Shown here: positions 46,298-55,561 of the stretch, in pieces | How the letters are laid out: every line of letters starts with the position of its first letter | Numbering within the stretch: position 1 is the stretch's first letter | Source: Dehalococcoidia bacterium | GTDB taxonomy: Bacteria > Chloroflexota > Dehalococcoidia > Lucifugimonadales > UBA1123 | DNA: 57,941 nt | Direction: 5' to 3' | Assembly (NCBI GenBank): GCA_009838465.1 | Contig: VXRN01000050.1 | Location: 1 to 57,941 of the forward strand | The notes under the pieces: model-generated | The model's database searches: none | What the model saw: only the letters and a program-made list of their open reading frames with translations | Told to the model about the DNA's origin: nothing | Program-made: the position numbers and the translations under genes

Positions 46298-46942
46298 TTG
46301 GAACGGATACAACCCCCAAAACTCCCCCTAGGCGTCATAGCCTCCCACGGCGGCACCAACCTCCAGGCCATCATTGATGCCTGCACCGACGGCTCACTCG
46401 ACGCCGAAATCCGCGTCGTCATCTCCAACAACTCCCGCGCCCTGGCCCTGGAACGCGCCCGACGCGCGAATATCCCCACCGCTCACCTCAGCTCCGTCAC
46501 CCATCCCGACCCGGCGCGTCTGGACGCCGCCATTGCCGATACCCTGACCACGCATGGGGCCGAACTCATCGTCCTGGCCGGGTACATGAGGAAACTCGGC
46601 CCCCGGACGCTGAGCCGGTACCGCAACCGCGTCCTGAACGTCCACCCCGCGCTGTTGCCCAAATTCGGCGGACGGGGGATGTACGGCGAGCGCGTCCACG
46701 CCGCCGTAATCGCCGCGGGCGAGCGCGTCTCCGGCGTCAGCGTTCACCTCGTGGACGAAGAGTACGACCGTGGCCCCGTTATCGCCCATGCTGAGGTCCC
46801 CGTCCTGCCCAACGACACTCCTGACACCCTCGCGGCTCGCATCTTGGAGCAAGAACACCGCCTCTACCCCCAGACCATCCAGCGAATAGCCTCCGGGGAG
46901 ATGGACTTGGACATTGACCATAGCGCTGTCCAAGAAATTTAG
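46298..46942 (+). CDS. purN: Phosphoribosylglycinamide formyltransferase
   Basis: 214 residues; TTG start at 46298 behind GAGGGTGA. It transfers a formyl group from 10-formyl-tetrahydrofolate to GAR, the third purine step. Landmarks: PLGVIASHGGTNLQAIID (phosphate-binding loop), VVISNN, LAGYMRKLGP, the catalytic Asn-His in VLNVHPALLPKFGGRGMYG, and the Asp in VDEEYDRGPVIA. Full-length. It is 76 bases after purF, separated by the hairpin repeat, which might lower its expression relative to purF. Confidence 0.95.
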   Translation: MERIQPPKLPLGVIASHGGTNLQAIIDACTDGSLDAEIRVVISNNSRALALERARRANIPTAHLSSVTHPDPARLDAAIADTLTTHGAELIVLAGYMRKLGPRTLSRYRNRVLNVHPALLPKFGGRGMYGERVHAAVIAAGERVSGVSVHLVDEEYDRGPVIAHAEVPVLPNDTPDTLAARILEQEHRLYPQTIQRIASGEMDLDIDHSAVQEI

Positions 46943-47032
46943 CTACGATTTAGCTTTAGGGCAAAAATGACATTGACCAGTGCGATGTCCTGTTTACGGG
47001 TAGTCATCCGCGTCTTGGATTCGCCGCCAAAA

Positions 47033-47070
47033 CAACAAGCCGCCCCCGGAATCCGGAACGCGGCTTGCTC
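47033..47070 (-). terminator. Probable terminator between purN and narK
   Basis: CAAGCCGC (47036-47043) pairs with GCGGCTTG (47060-47067). On the minus strand the stem is followed by TTGTTTT, fitting the end of the nitrate operon; on the plus strand the tail is less T-rich. It may serve both converging transcripts. Confidence 0.5.
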
Positions 47071-47099
47071 TTCGTTGTATCGTCTGTCGTCTTGCGACC

Positions 47100-48464
47100 C
47101 TAGTCCGCCGCCGCGCCCTCCATCACCACCGGGGTGTTTCTGGAGGCGAGTGCCGTCTCAAGCTCCTGTCTCTCCTCCACCTCGCGGCTGGCCGAGAACC
47201 TCACCAGGAACACCAGCGCCGACGCTGCTATCACTGTCAGCCCGATGAACATCAGGGCCTGGTTGATGGCGAGAGACTCTATTCTGAACAGAAATCCGAA
47301 CGCCACTGCTCCGGCATTGCCGCCCGCACCAACGATTCCGGCCACCGAACCCAGCGCGCGCTTGTTTATGAAGGGCACCACCGAGTAAGTCGCTCCCTCA
47401 GACATCTGCACGAACAGGCTGAACACGATCATCGCGCCCACCGCGAGGAACAGGACCGACATCTGCGAAAACACTATCAGCGCGATTCCTTCCAACAGAA
47501 GCACGACTCCCAGGAACATCACCCTGCCCCTGAGTCCGAACTTGATGCCCGTCTTGTCTCCGAATATCCCGCCCAGCGTGCGTGCGAATATATTCATCAC
47601 CCCGAACAGCCCCGCGATCAGGCCCGCGGTCCCTACGCTCAGGCCGAACCTGTCGTGGTAGTACAGCGCCGCTATGTTGTTGATCGTCAACTCCACCCCG
47701 AAGCAAGCGCCGTATATCAGAAACAGCGCCCAGACGCGGTTGTCCTTCGCGGCCTCGATGAACGTTCCTTTGACAGCCGACGCCGAAGGCATCTTGCCTT
47801 CCTCTCTCAGCTTCGAGTAGTTGCCCTCGGGCGAGTCCTGCGTCAGCAGGAAGTAGGCGACGCCCACGATCATCAGGGCGACGCCCGGCACGACCATCGC
47901 CACACGCCATCCCACGACTTCTCCGACTCCGAACATCAGCACAGCCGCCAGTACCAGCGGCATGACCATCTGGGTTACGCCGCCGCCAAGGTTGCCCCAG
48001 CCCGCGGTGGTCGCGTTGGCCGTGCCAACCACGTTGGGAGCGAACATTACCGAGGTGTGGTACTGCGTGATTACGAACGACGCGCCTATGACGCCGATGG
48101 CCAGGCGGAACAGCAGGAACGTCTCGTAGTTCTGCGCCAGCCCAATCGTCATGACCGGAATCGAGCCAAGGACAAGCAGCCCGCTGTAAGCCAGGCGAGG
48201 GCCTATCCGGTCGCACAGCCAGCCGATCAGCAGACGGGCGACTATGGTGATTGCTACCGAAGCGATGATCGTGTTGCCGATCTGCGTCTTCGTAAGTCCC
48301 AGGTCGTCCCGGACTACCGCCATCAGCGGCGCGATTCCAAACCACCCGAAGAAAGCCAGGAAGAACGCGAACCACGTCAGGTGGAACGTCCGCATATGTG
48401 GCTTCTCCAGGCTGAATAAGTTGATGCTCGGCGCTTTGGCCGATGTGCCCGATTTCGTCGTCAT
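47100..48464 (-). CDS. narK: Nitrate/nitrite MFS transporter
   Basis: 454 residues with about 12 transmembrane helices. Both nitrate signatures of the NNP family are visible: AGWGNLGGGVTQMVMPLVL in helix 5 and GIVGAGGNAGAVAFGFLF in helix 11. An MFS motif appears as DRIGPRLAYSG. It would import nitrate (and possibly exchange nitrite) across the inner membrane. It is last in the nasA-nirB-nirD-hemD-narK order; its ATG overlaps the hemD stop by four bases. Confidence 0.9.
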   Translation of the reverse strand: MTTKSGTSAKAPSINLFSLEKPHMRTFHLTWFAFFLAFFGWFGIAPLMAVVRDDLGLTKTQIGNTIIASVAITIVARLLIGWLCDRIGPRLAYSGLLVLGSIPVMTIGLAQNYETFLLFRLAIGVIGASFVITQYHTSVMFAPNVVGTANATTAGWGNLGGGVTQMVMPLVLAAVLMFGVGEVVGWRVAMVVPGVALMIVGVAYFLLTQDSPEGNYSKLREEGKMPSASAVKGTFIEAAKDNRVWALFLIYGACFGVELTINNIAALYYHDRFGLSVGTAGLIAGLFGVMNIFARTLGGIFGDKTGIKFGLRGRVMFLGVVLLLEGIALIVFSQMSVLFLAVGAMIVFSLFVQMSEGATYSVVPFINKRALGSVAGIVGAGGNAGAVAFGFLFRIESLAINQALMFIGLTVIAASALVFLVRFSASREVEERQELETALASRNTPVVMEGAAAD

Positions 48465-49303
48465 CGTTTCCCTCGTGTTATAAGATAATTCCCTGAAAAA
48501 TACTCGGCCAGGTCAGACACCATGTGTCCCATCTTCGGAGGATCAGGCACCACGTCAGGAGTGACGCCATAGTTGATGAGCGCTTTCGCACAGGTTGGTC
48601 CGACCGCCGCTATGACTGTCGAGTTCATCGTCGCGGACAGTACGGACGCGAGTCCCCGCTGCTCCGCTATCTTGAAGAGGTGCTTGACCTGCGCCTGGCT
48701 CGTAAACGCCACCGCGTCCAGTTCTCGCTTCAGCACGGCCCTGATAAGAGATTCGAGAGGCTCGGTGTCTTCCGGGAGCATCCACTCATACAGGCATAGT
48801 TCGTATAGATTGGCGCACGCGGACAGTAGCGCTTCGGACAATCCTTCGTTGCGTTCGCCGTAGTTGATCAGCGCGACTCCGTACGCCAACAGGTCGAACT
48901 CTCCAAGCGTCTCCAGTAATTCATCGGTCGTGTATGGCGAGCTGACTTTCACCGGAGTGAGAATCCCCGCCTTCCTGAGCGCGGCCACCGGCTTAGGCCC
49001 TCTGGCGATGCACACCACTCTTCGCAATCCGGTGAGCAGCTCGGCCTCTCGGCCCAGCTTGGCAGCTTCTCTGAACAGCGTGGAGACGCCAACGCCCGTC
49101 TGTGCCACCACAACCTGGAACTCGCCGTCGCTGATGCCGTCAATAAGTTCCCCGACCATCTCCAGGCAGTCAACGGGAGCCTCCCGCAATGCCGGTGCGG
49201 ACATCACCTCCGCCCCGCGCTTGCGGATGAGGTCGCCAAGCTGACCTGCCATTCTGGACTCCAACGCGCCAACGCGCTTCCCTTCGAGGGAATAGTTGAT
49301 CAA
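48461..49303 (-). CDS. hemD: Uroporphyrinogen-III synthase
   Basis: 280 residues. Two Rossmann-like halves joined by a hairpin are typical of HemD: GKRVGALESRMAGQLGDLIRKRGAEVMSAPALRE at the N-terminus, VVVAQTGVGVSTLF, and in the second half VAFTSQAQVKHLFKIA and VIAAVGPTCAKALINYGVTPDVVP. It makes uroporphyrinogen III, the precursor of siroheme, which nitrite reductase needs; that explains its place in the operon. Overlaps nirD and narK by four bases on each side. Confidence 0.88.
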   Translation of the reverse strand: MINYSLEGKRVGALESRMAGQLGDLIRKRGAEVMSAPALREAPVDCLEMVGELIDGISDGEFQVVVAQTGVGVSTLFREAAKLGREAELLTGLRRVVCIARGPKPVAALRKAGILTPVKVSSPYTTDELLETLGEFDLLAYGVALINYGERNEGLSEALLSACANLYELCLYEWMLPEDTEPLESLIRAVLKRELDAVAFTSQAQVKHLFKIAEQRGLASVLSATMNSTVIAAVGPTCAKALINYGVTPDVVPDPPKMGHMVSDLAEYFSGNYLITRGKR

Positions 49304-49659
49304 TTGCGGCCTCCTGCCCTGGCTCTTTTCTCAACTGTGATAATCATTTCTCCACTCTCGCTGACCTCGATCGCGTAGGTCTTCAGCGCCTTACACTCAT
49401 TGCCGATGGGCGATCCCGTCTCCAGGTCGAACTTGTATGTGTGCAGCGGGCAGTGGAGTTCTCCGCCGCCGATGATCCCGTCCGCAAGCGGGCCGGCCCT
49501 GTGAGGACACAGCGCCTGGGTCGCATAGACTTCTCCCGAACGGGTCCTGAACACCGCGACAGGTATGTGTCCGACGCTAATCCGTCGTCCCTCTCCGGGA
49601 GGGATCTGCTCAACTGAACCGATGTCATAAGTCTGTGCGCTCATTTCTGTCGTCACCAT
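49300..49659 (-). CDS. nirD: Nitrite reductase small subunit (Rieske type)
   Basis: 119 residues. A Rieske [2Fe-2S] fold with CPHRAGPLADG and CPLHTYKFDLETG, that is, C-x-H ... C-x2-H intact. Many NirD proteins have lost these ligands; here the cluster is probably present, so this could also be called a Rieske ferredoxin partner. ATG at 49659, behind GGGGGTAGGT. It lies between nirB and hemD and overlaps hemD. Confidence 0.88.
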   Translation of the reverse strand: MVTTEMSAQTYDIGSVEQIPPGEGRRISVGHIPVAVFRTRSGEVYATQALCPHRAGPLADGIIGGGELHCPLHTYKFDLETGSPIGNECKALKTYAIEVSESGEMIITVEKRARAGGRN

Positions 49660-49710
49660 TTACCTACCCCCAATGGCCTTCGATCATCTGGAAAACTTGG
49701 CCGGATTCGT

Positions 49711-49748
49711 CCCCTATCCCAGAGGGAGAGGTCCAGGGTGAGAGTGAT
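49711..49748. repeat. Degenerate copy of the purF/purN hairpin repeat
   Basis: CCCCTATCCC-AGA-GGGAGAGG then CCAGGGTGAGAGTG, in the nirB-nirD gap. Confidence 0.4.
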
Positions 49749-52190
49749 TTATCCACAGCCTGAAACCGCGCTTATGAACTGGTTCTGGTGAACTGGCTTC
49801 GTCCCCTCTTTCCACGGATCGAAGTACGCTTCGACTGAAGCCTGAATATCGGAGTCGAGGCTTTCCGCTACACCGTCGCTGTCGTCCATGATGATTTGCC
49901 GCAGACGCTCGACTCCGATTCGCTCTACGAATCCGTATGTGCGTTCCAGGTACTTGGCGTTCTCCCTGTAATACTGGATGAACCTGCCCATGTACTTGAT
50001 GACGTCCTTGGGAGAATCAACCACACACAGCACGTCGCCCTTGCGGACGTTTGCCCCGGCCGCTCCTCCGACGTATATCTCCCATTTGCCGCCCTCGACC
50101 GCGACCACGCCCACGTCCTTCACGGTCGCCTCCGCGCAGTTGCGCGGGCAGCCTGACACCGCCATCTTCACCTTGTGCGGCATCTCCATGCCCTGGAACC
50201 GCTTTTCGATGTCAATGCCGAGCGTCGTGCTGTCCCCAAGCCCGAATCGACAGAAGTCCGTGCCAACGCACGTCTTGCATGTTCTGAATGCCTTCGTGTA
50301 TGCGTGTCCAGACGGCATATCAAGTTCGCGCCATACGTCTGGCAGGTGCTCTTTCGGAATTCCCAGAATGTCTATCCGCTGGCCGCCGGTTATCTTCACC
50401 ATGCCGGCGTTGTACTTCTCCGCCACGTCCGCGATGCGGCGCAGTTCGTCGGGAGTGGTTATGCCGCCGTACATCCTTGGAACGACGCTGAACGTGCCGT
50501 CGCGCTGGATGTTGGCGTGAACGCGATCATTGATGAAGCGAGCGTCCTGCTCGTCCTCGTACTCGCTGCCCCAGACCGTCCTGAGCAGAGAGGCGAGTCC
50601 AACCTTGCTTCCCGCGTCCTCGCGTCCGTCGGCCAGCGTCTCGAAAACCGACGACACGCTCTTGAGTTCGAGCGACCTGACCGCCTCCACCAGCTCGGGC
50701 TTGCTCATCGGAATACCGGGGACGTAGTAGTTCGCGGATAGGTCCTCCGCGACAAGCCCATCGGTGGCGAACTCCAGGATCGCCTGTATCTGGGGCTTGC
50801 ATGAACCGCATCCGGTGCCGGCCCGCGTCGTGTCGCACACCGCCTTGAAACTGCGATGTCCGCCGCTGACCGCTTTGACTAACTGGCCCTTGGTTACGCC
50901 GTTGCAGTTGCAGACCTGGGTCGTGTCCGGCAGAGCCTCGATATCCGTGCCTATGCTCTCCGGCGCGAGAGGGAACAGCATCTCTGCGCGTATCTCCGGC
51001 AGAGCTTCGTCCCTGTCGAACGCCTGGAGTAGGCGTGGGGCCGCCATCCCGTCGCCAAGCAGTATTGCGCCCGCTATGTGGCCGTCTCTCACAATCAGCT
51101 TCTTGTATATGCCCCGGCCCGGCTCGACGTAGGTGACGACCTCGTCCTGCTCGTCGCGCGGCTCCTTGACACCCGCCACGGCCAGCTCCACGCCCATGAC
51201 CTTCAACTTGGTCGAGACCCGCGAGCCGAAGTATCGCGCACCCGGATTGCGCTCAGTCAGCCTGTCGGCCAGAATGCTCGCCTGCTCCCAGAGAGGCGCG
51301 ACCAGGCCGTATGTAACATCCCGATGCTCGGCGCACTCGCCTATGGCATATATGTCCGAGTCGTTTCTGCACGAAAGGTCGTCGTTGACCAGTATCCCCC
51401 GGCGCGTGTTCAGCCCGGAAATCTTGGCCACGTCCACGTTGGGCCTGATCCCTGCCGATATGACTACCATTCCGCAGTCAATCTCGGAGCCGTCCTTGAA
51501 GCGCACCCCGGTTACACGGTCTTCTCCGAGTATCTCGGTTGTCAGCTTTTCGAGGTGGAACGTGACGCCCATCTGCTCCAACGTCTCTCTCAGCAGGTCC
51601 CCGGACTGCGAGTCGAGTTGCGTCTCCATCAGGTAGGCCGCTAGGTGTACCACGTGAACGTTCAGACCCCGCGTCAGAAGGCCGCGCGCGGCCTCCAGCC
51701 CCAGCAGTCCGCCGCCTATGACCACCGCGTCCCTCACGTCGTCGGTGCGCCCGATCATGTTCGTGCAGTCGTCGAGGGTGCGGAATGCGTACACCCCGTC
51801 CCTCAGCGCGCCGTCGTCGTCATGTAGCCCATCAATAGGCGGAATGAACGGTACGCTTCCGGTGGCGATGACCAGCTTGTCGTATGGCACCAGGTGTCCG
51901 CCCGCCGCATAGACCGTCTTGCCTCTTCGGTCTATGCCGATAGCTCGCACTCCTGCATACAGCTTTACGTTGTTCCTCTCGTACCACTCCAGCGGGTTGA
52001 TGTATATGTCGTCCCGGTCGTGCGTCCCGGAAAGGACGCCGGACAGCAGAATACGGTTGTAGTTGCCGTGCGGCTCCTCTCCGAAGACCGAAATGTCGAA
52101 CTTCTCTCGGCCGCCCCTGTTCAGTACCTCTTCGACCAGCCTCGCGCCGGCCATTCCGTTCCCTATAACAACTAACTTCTGCTTTTCCAT
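49749..52190 (-). CDS. nirB: Assimilatory nitrite reductase large subunit
   Basis: 813 residues; reduces nitrite to ammonium with NAD(P)H. Order of parts: FAD/NAD domain (VVIGNGMAGARLVEEVL at the start, AVVIGGGLLGLEAARGL near 155, IYAIGECAEH near 280), a BFD-like [2Fe-2S] domain (CNCNGVTKGQLVKA, TRAGTGCGSCKPQI near 430-480), then the siroheme domain with TCKTCVGTDFCRFGLGDS and SGCPRNCAEATVKDVG, the four cluster-binding cysteines. Full length. Stands downstream of nasA. Confidence 0.95.
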   Translation of the reverse strand: MEKQKLVVIGNGMAGARLVEEVLNRGGREKFDISVFGEEPHGNYNRILLSGVLSGTHDRDDIYINPLEWYERNNVKLYAGVRAIGIDRRGKTVYAAGGHLVPYDKLVIATGSVPFIPPIDGLHDDDGALRDGVYAFRTLDDCTNMIGRTDDVRDAVVIGGGLLGLEAARGLLTRGLNVHVVHLAAYLMETQLDSQSGDLLRETLEQMGVTFHLEKLTTEILGEDRVTGVRFKDGSEIDCGMVVISAGIRPNVDVAKISGLNTRRGILVNDDLSCRNDSDIYAIGECAEHRDVTYGLVAPLWEQASILADRLTERNPGARYFGSRVSTKLKVMGVELAVAGVKEPRDEQDEVVTYVEPGRGIYKKLIVRDGHIAGAILLGDGMAAPRLLQAFDRDEALPEIRAEMLFPLAPESIGTDIEALPDTTQVCNCNGVTKGQLVKAVSGGHRSFKAVCDTTRAGTGCGSCKPQIQAILEFATDGLVAEDLSANYYVPGIPMSKPELVEAVRSLELKSVSSVFETLADGREDAGSKVGLASLLRTVWGSEYEDEQDARFINDRVHANIQRDGTFSVVPRMYGGITTPDELRRIADVAEKYNAGMVKITGGQRIDILGIPKEHLPDVWRELDMPSGHAYTKAFRTCKTCVGTDFCRFGLGDSTTLGIDIEKRFQGMEMPHKVKMAVSGCPRNCAEATVKDVGVVAVEGGKWEIYVGGAAGANVRKGDVLCVVDSPKDVIKYMGRFIQYYRENAKYLERTYGFVERIGVERLRQIIMDDSDGVAESLDSDIQASVEAYFDPWKEGTKPVHQNQFISAVSGCG

Positions 52191-52232
52191 TTTTGATAGC
52201 CCTCAGTAGGGGCGTCCCTTGTGGGCACCCTG

Positions 52233-54341
52233 TCACTTTCTCGATTTGTCTCGCTCTATCCTCACCGCACACACCTTGAACTCAGGCATCCTGCTTATGG
52301 GATCGAGCGCGCTATTGGTGAGTCTGTTCGCCGCCTGCCGACCGCCCCAGTGGAACGGGACGAAGACCGTGTCATGCCGTATGCCCGCGCTTACCCGCAC
52401 CCTGAACTCGGCAGACCCACGCCTGGTGGTCAGGACTACCCGCGCGCCTTCTTCCAGGCCGTAGGACCTGGCCGTGGAAGGGTGTATCTCGGCGCATGGA
52501 TTCGGCTCCACACGACGCAGGTCGTCTATCCTGCGGGTCTGGGTGCCGGACTGGTACTGCGCCATGACACGACCCGTCGTCAGGAAGAGCGGGTACTCGG
52601 CATCCGGCATCTCTGCGGACGGGCTGTATCCGGTCGAATGGAACCTGGCGCGTCCGTCCGGTGTCGGGAAGCCGTCCACGAACATCCTCGGAGTGCCCGG
52701 GCGCGACTCGTCCGGGCACGGCCAGAACACCCCTCCCGACTTCTCTATCTTCTCGTAGGTTATTCCTGAGTAGTCCGCTGGTCCTCCCGCGCTGGCGCGC
52801 CTGAGTTCGTTGAAGACCTCTTCCGGGCTCTCGAAATCGAAATACTGGCCTCTTCCCAGGCGTCGGGCGAGTTCGCGCAGAATCTCCATCTCGTCCCTCG
52901 CGCCGGGAGCGGGGTCGAACACACGGCGGCGCAGGATAACGCGCCCCTCCAGGTTGGTCATCGTTCCCTCTTCCTCGGCCCACTGTGCAGTCGGCAGAAC
53001 CACGTCCGCCAACTCCGCCGTCTCGGACAGGAAGAAGTCGCCGACTACCAGGAAGTCCAGGGAACGCAGCTTCGCCTCCACATTCACGACGTTCGGAGCC
53101 GACACCACCACGTTGGATCCGAAGATCATCAGCGAGCGCACACCGCCGTCCTGTCCAAGCGAGTCCAGTAGTTCGTACGCGGACGGCCCGGGCATCGGCA
53201 GTTGGGATTCGGGCACTCCCCACACGTCGGAAACGTGGCGGCGGGCGGCGGGATCGGCGAGCAGCCTGTAGCCGGGCAGCTGGTCCGATTTCTGCCCGTG
53301 CTCACGTCCGCCCTGTCCGTTCCCCTGCCCCGTCAGGCAGCCATACCCGCTGTTCCGCTTGCCCACCAGCCCCAGCGCGAGCGCGATGTTTATATATGAG
53401 AGCGTGTTGTTGACGCCTTGCGCCTGCTGCTCCGCGCCCCTGGCTGTCAGTATCATCGCCGAGGATCGGGATGCCCCCAGCATACGCGCCGCGCGGACAA
53501 TCTGGGCCTCCGGCACACCCGTGATCCGCTCCACCCTGTCCGGCCAGTACGACCCCGCGCTCGCCTTCGCAAGCTCGAAATCCGCCGTGCGTTCTCTTAT
53601 GTAGTCCTCGTCTATCAGGCCCTCGACGATCAGGACGTGGAGCAGACCGTTCGCCAGTGCAGCGTCGGTGCCGGGAGTGAGTTGCAGGTGAAGGTCGGCC
53701 TTCTGGGCCGTGGGCGTCAGACGCGGGTCCGCGACTATCAGCCTGCCGCCCGCAGCCTGCTGCCGTCCGAAGTATTGCATTATCGGCGGCATCGTCTCTG
53801 CGGCGTTGCTTCCCACGAGCAGTATTGTCTTGGCGCCCGCGATGTCTTCCACCGGGAACGGAAGTCCCCTGTCAATCCCGAACGCCCTGATGGACGCTCC
53901 CGCCGCCGATGACATGCAGAATCGCCCGTTGTAGTCAATGCTGGGCGTTCTGAGGGCGACCCGGGCGAACTTGCCCATCAGGTATGCCTTCTCGTTCGTC
54001 AGCGAGCCGCCGCCGAACATCCCGACCGACTCAGGCCCGTACTTCGCCTGCGACTCCCTGGTCGCTTCTTCGATGCGGTCCATTGCTGCTTCCCAGCTTG
54101 CGGTTCGCAACTGACCGTCCGCCGTGCGAATCAGGGGAGTGCGGAGCCGTTCAGGATGGGCCAGCGCCTCCGCCGACGTCCAGCCCTTGAGACAGAGCGC
54201 GCCCTTGTTGACCGGAAAGTCATCGTTGCCGACGACTACGGCCTCCGTCGGCTCTCCCGATATGTTCATTCCACACTGGAACGCGCAGTAGGGGCAGTGC
54301 GTGGAGGTGGTCTTTTTGGACGCTTGAATCTGGGTGCTCAT
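52233..54341 (-). CDS. nasA: Assimilatory nitrate reductase, catalytic subunit
   Basis: 702 residues from the ATG at 54341 (an alternative ATG 30 bases upstream, 54371, would add ten residues). Molybdopterin oxidoreductase: the N-terminal [4Fe-4S] motif is CPYCAFQCGMNI ... GALCLKGW; RTPLIRTADGQLRTASWEAAMDRI and GGSLTNEKAYLMGKFAR follow; GYGCLTGQGNGQGGREHGQKSDQLPG is the guanine-dinucleotide-binding part typical of NasA/NarB. It reduces nitrate to nitrite. It lacks the C-terminal BFD domain of some NasA proteins, and no NasB reductase is nearby, so the electron donor is unclear. Both possible starts sit in the arms of an inverted repeat. Confidence 0.93.
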   Translation of the reverse strand: MSTQIQASKKTTSTHCPYCAFQCGMNISGEPTEAVVVGNDDFPVNKGALCLKGWTSAEALAHPERLRTPLIRTADGQLRTASWEAAMDRIEEATRESQAKYGPESVGMFGGGSLTNEKAYLMGKFARVALRTPSIDYNGRFCMSSAAGASIRAFGIDRGLPFPVEDIAGAKTILLVGSNAAETMPPIMQYFGRQQAAGGRLIVADPRLTPTAQKADLHLQLTPGTDAALANGLLHVLIVEGLIDEDYIRERTADFELAKASAGSYWPDRVERITGVPEAQIVRAARMLGASRSSAMILTARGAEQQAQGVNNTLSYINIALALGLVGKRNSGYGCLTGQGNGQGGREHGQKSDQLPGYRLLADPAARRHVSDVWGVPESQLPMPGPSAYELLDSLGQDGGVRSLMIFGSNVVVSAPNVVNVEAKLRSLDFLVVGDFFLSETAELADVVLPTAQWAEEEGTMTNLEGRVILRRRVFDPAPGARDEMEILRELARRLGRGQYFDFESPEEVFNELRRASAGGPADYSGITYEKIEKSGGVFWPCPDESRPGTPRMFVDGFPTPDGRARFHSTGYSPSAEMPDAEYPLFLTTGRVMAQYQSGTQTRRIDDLRRVEPNPCAEIHPSTARSYGLEEGARVVLTTRRGSAEFRVRVSAGIRHDTVFVPFHWGGRQAANRLTNSALDPISRMPEFKVCAVRIERDKSRK

Positions 54342-54380
54342 ACTCTGATATGCGAATGAGAGTTCAGGCATCAGAGTATG
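54339..54380. promoter_or_regulatory. Inverted repeat covering the nasA start
   Basis: CATACTCTGAT (54339-54349) and ATCAGAGTATG (54370-54380), a perfect 11-bp pair with a 20-base loop. One candidate ATG is in each arm. It could be an operator or an mRNA hairpin hiding the start. Confidence 0.55.
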
Positions 54381-54443
54381 TGAAAACTTTTACAAAGTTA
54401 TTTCGCAGAGGTAAAAAATGTATTACCGACCCGTTAAGAAAGT

Positions 54444-54472
54444 GTTACAAGATACTCCTGCAGCGTTATAAT
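54444..54472 (+). promoter_or_regulatory. Promoter of purM
   Basis: GTTACA (54444-54449), 17-base spacer, TATAAT (54467-54472). The ATG is 17 bases after the -10 box, so the leader is only about ten bases and has no clear ribosome site. Confidence 0.55.
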
Positions 54473-54489
54473 CCACCTATCCCAACAAC

Positions 54490-55518
54490 ATGGACACAGG
54501 CAGCATGACAGGACTAACTTACCAGCAGGCCGGAGTCAACCTCGAATCGTCCCAGGACGTCAAGCGCCGCATCCGAGACATTGTCACCCCGACCCATGGC
54601 CCAGAAGTGCTGGCCGGCGTCGGCGCGTTCGGCGCGATGTATTCCTTCGCCGGCTACGAAGACCCCGTTCTGGTCGCCAGTACCGACCCGGTGGGCACCA
54701 AGCTCAAGCTGGCCGTGATGACCGGACGCTTCGAGGGCATCGGAGAGGACCTCGTGAATGCCTGCGTCAACGACGTGATCGTGTGTGGAGCGAAGCCCAT
54801 CCTGTTCCTGGACTACATCAACATGAGCGTCCTCAGACCCGACGTGGTGACCACGCTGGTCGCGGGCATGGCGAAGGCGTGCGCCGAGGTCGGATGCGCG
54901 CTCATCGGCGGCGAGACCGCCGAGATGCCCGGTGTCTTCGCGGACGACAATTTCGACGTGTCCGGCTTCGTACTCGGAGCGGTCGAGCGTTCCGAGATGG
55001 TGGATACCTCGAAGATAGCGTCCGGTGACGTCCTGATTGGCCTGCCCTCCAACGGCCTCCACACCAACGGCTACTCGCTGGTCAGGTACATCTACGGCCT
55101 GGACACCGATCCTTCGCCCCTCGAAGAGTACCGCCCCGAGCTCGGTGAGACTCTCGGCGACGCCCTTCTCAGGCCGCACCCGCCCTACTACAACCAACTC
55201 GCCCCCGTGTTCGGCATGGTGAAGGGAATAGCCCACATAACCGGCGGCGGCCTGATAGAGAACGTCCCCAGGATGCTGCCCGACGGTGTCTCCGCCCGTT
55301 TCGATACATCTTCCTGGCCGGTGCCTCGCATATTCACCGAGATACAGGAGGACGGCGGCATATCGCGCGACGAGATGTACCGCGTCTTCAACATGGGCCT
55401 GGGCATGGTGCTGGTCTGCGACCGCGAGCGTGTCCCTGAAGTCCTCTCCGCCCTCCCTGATGGCCTCGTGGTTGGCGAAACCGCCTCAGACACAGGCGAG
55501 GGCCGTGTTATTCTATAA
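54490..55518 (+). CDS. purM: Phosphoribosylformylglycinamidine cyclo-ligase
   Basis: 342 residues; fifth purine step, ATP-dependent closure of FGAM to AIR. Motifs of the PurM/SelD/HypE fold: LTYQQAGVNLESSQDVKRRI, GFGAMYSF-like GVGAFGAMYSFAGYEDPVLV, ASTDPVGTKLKLA, VNDVIVCGAKPILFLDY, ALIGGETAEMPGVF, GLPSNGLHTNGYSL and HITGGGLIENVPR. Length is normal. The start could be the ATG at 54490 or the one at 54505 (MTGLTYQQ). Separated from purF and purN by the nitrate operon. Confidence 0.95.
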   Translation: MDTGSMTGLTYQQAGVNLESSQDVKRRIRDIVTPTHGPEVLAGVGAFGAMYSFAGYEDPVLVASTDPVGTKLKLAVMTGRFEGIGEDLVNACVNDVIVCGAKPILFLDYINMSVLRPDVVTTLVAGMAKACAEVGCALIGGETAEMPGVFADDNFDVSGFVLGAVERSEMVDTSKIASGDVLIGLPSNGLHTNGYSLVRYIYGLDTDPSPLEEYRPELGETLGDALLRPHPPYYNQLAPVFGMVKGIAHITGGGLIENVPRMLPDGVSARFDTSSWPVPRIFTEIQEDGGISRDEMYRVFNMGLGMVLVCDRERVPEVLSALPDGLVVGETASDTGEGRVIL

Positions 55519-55561
55519 TCAGGCCGGGATGGACGGAGTTGCGGCGGATATTGTCGGCAGC

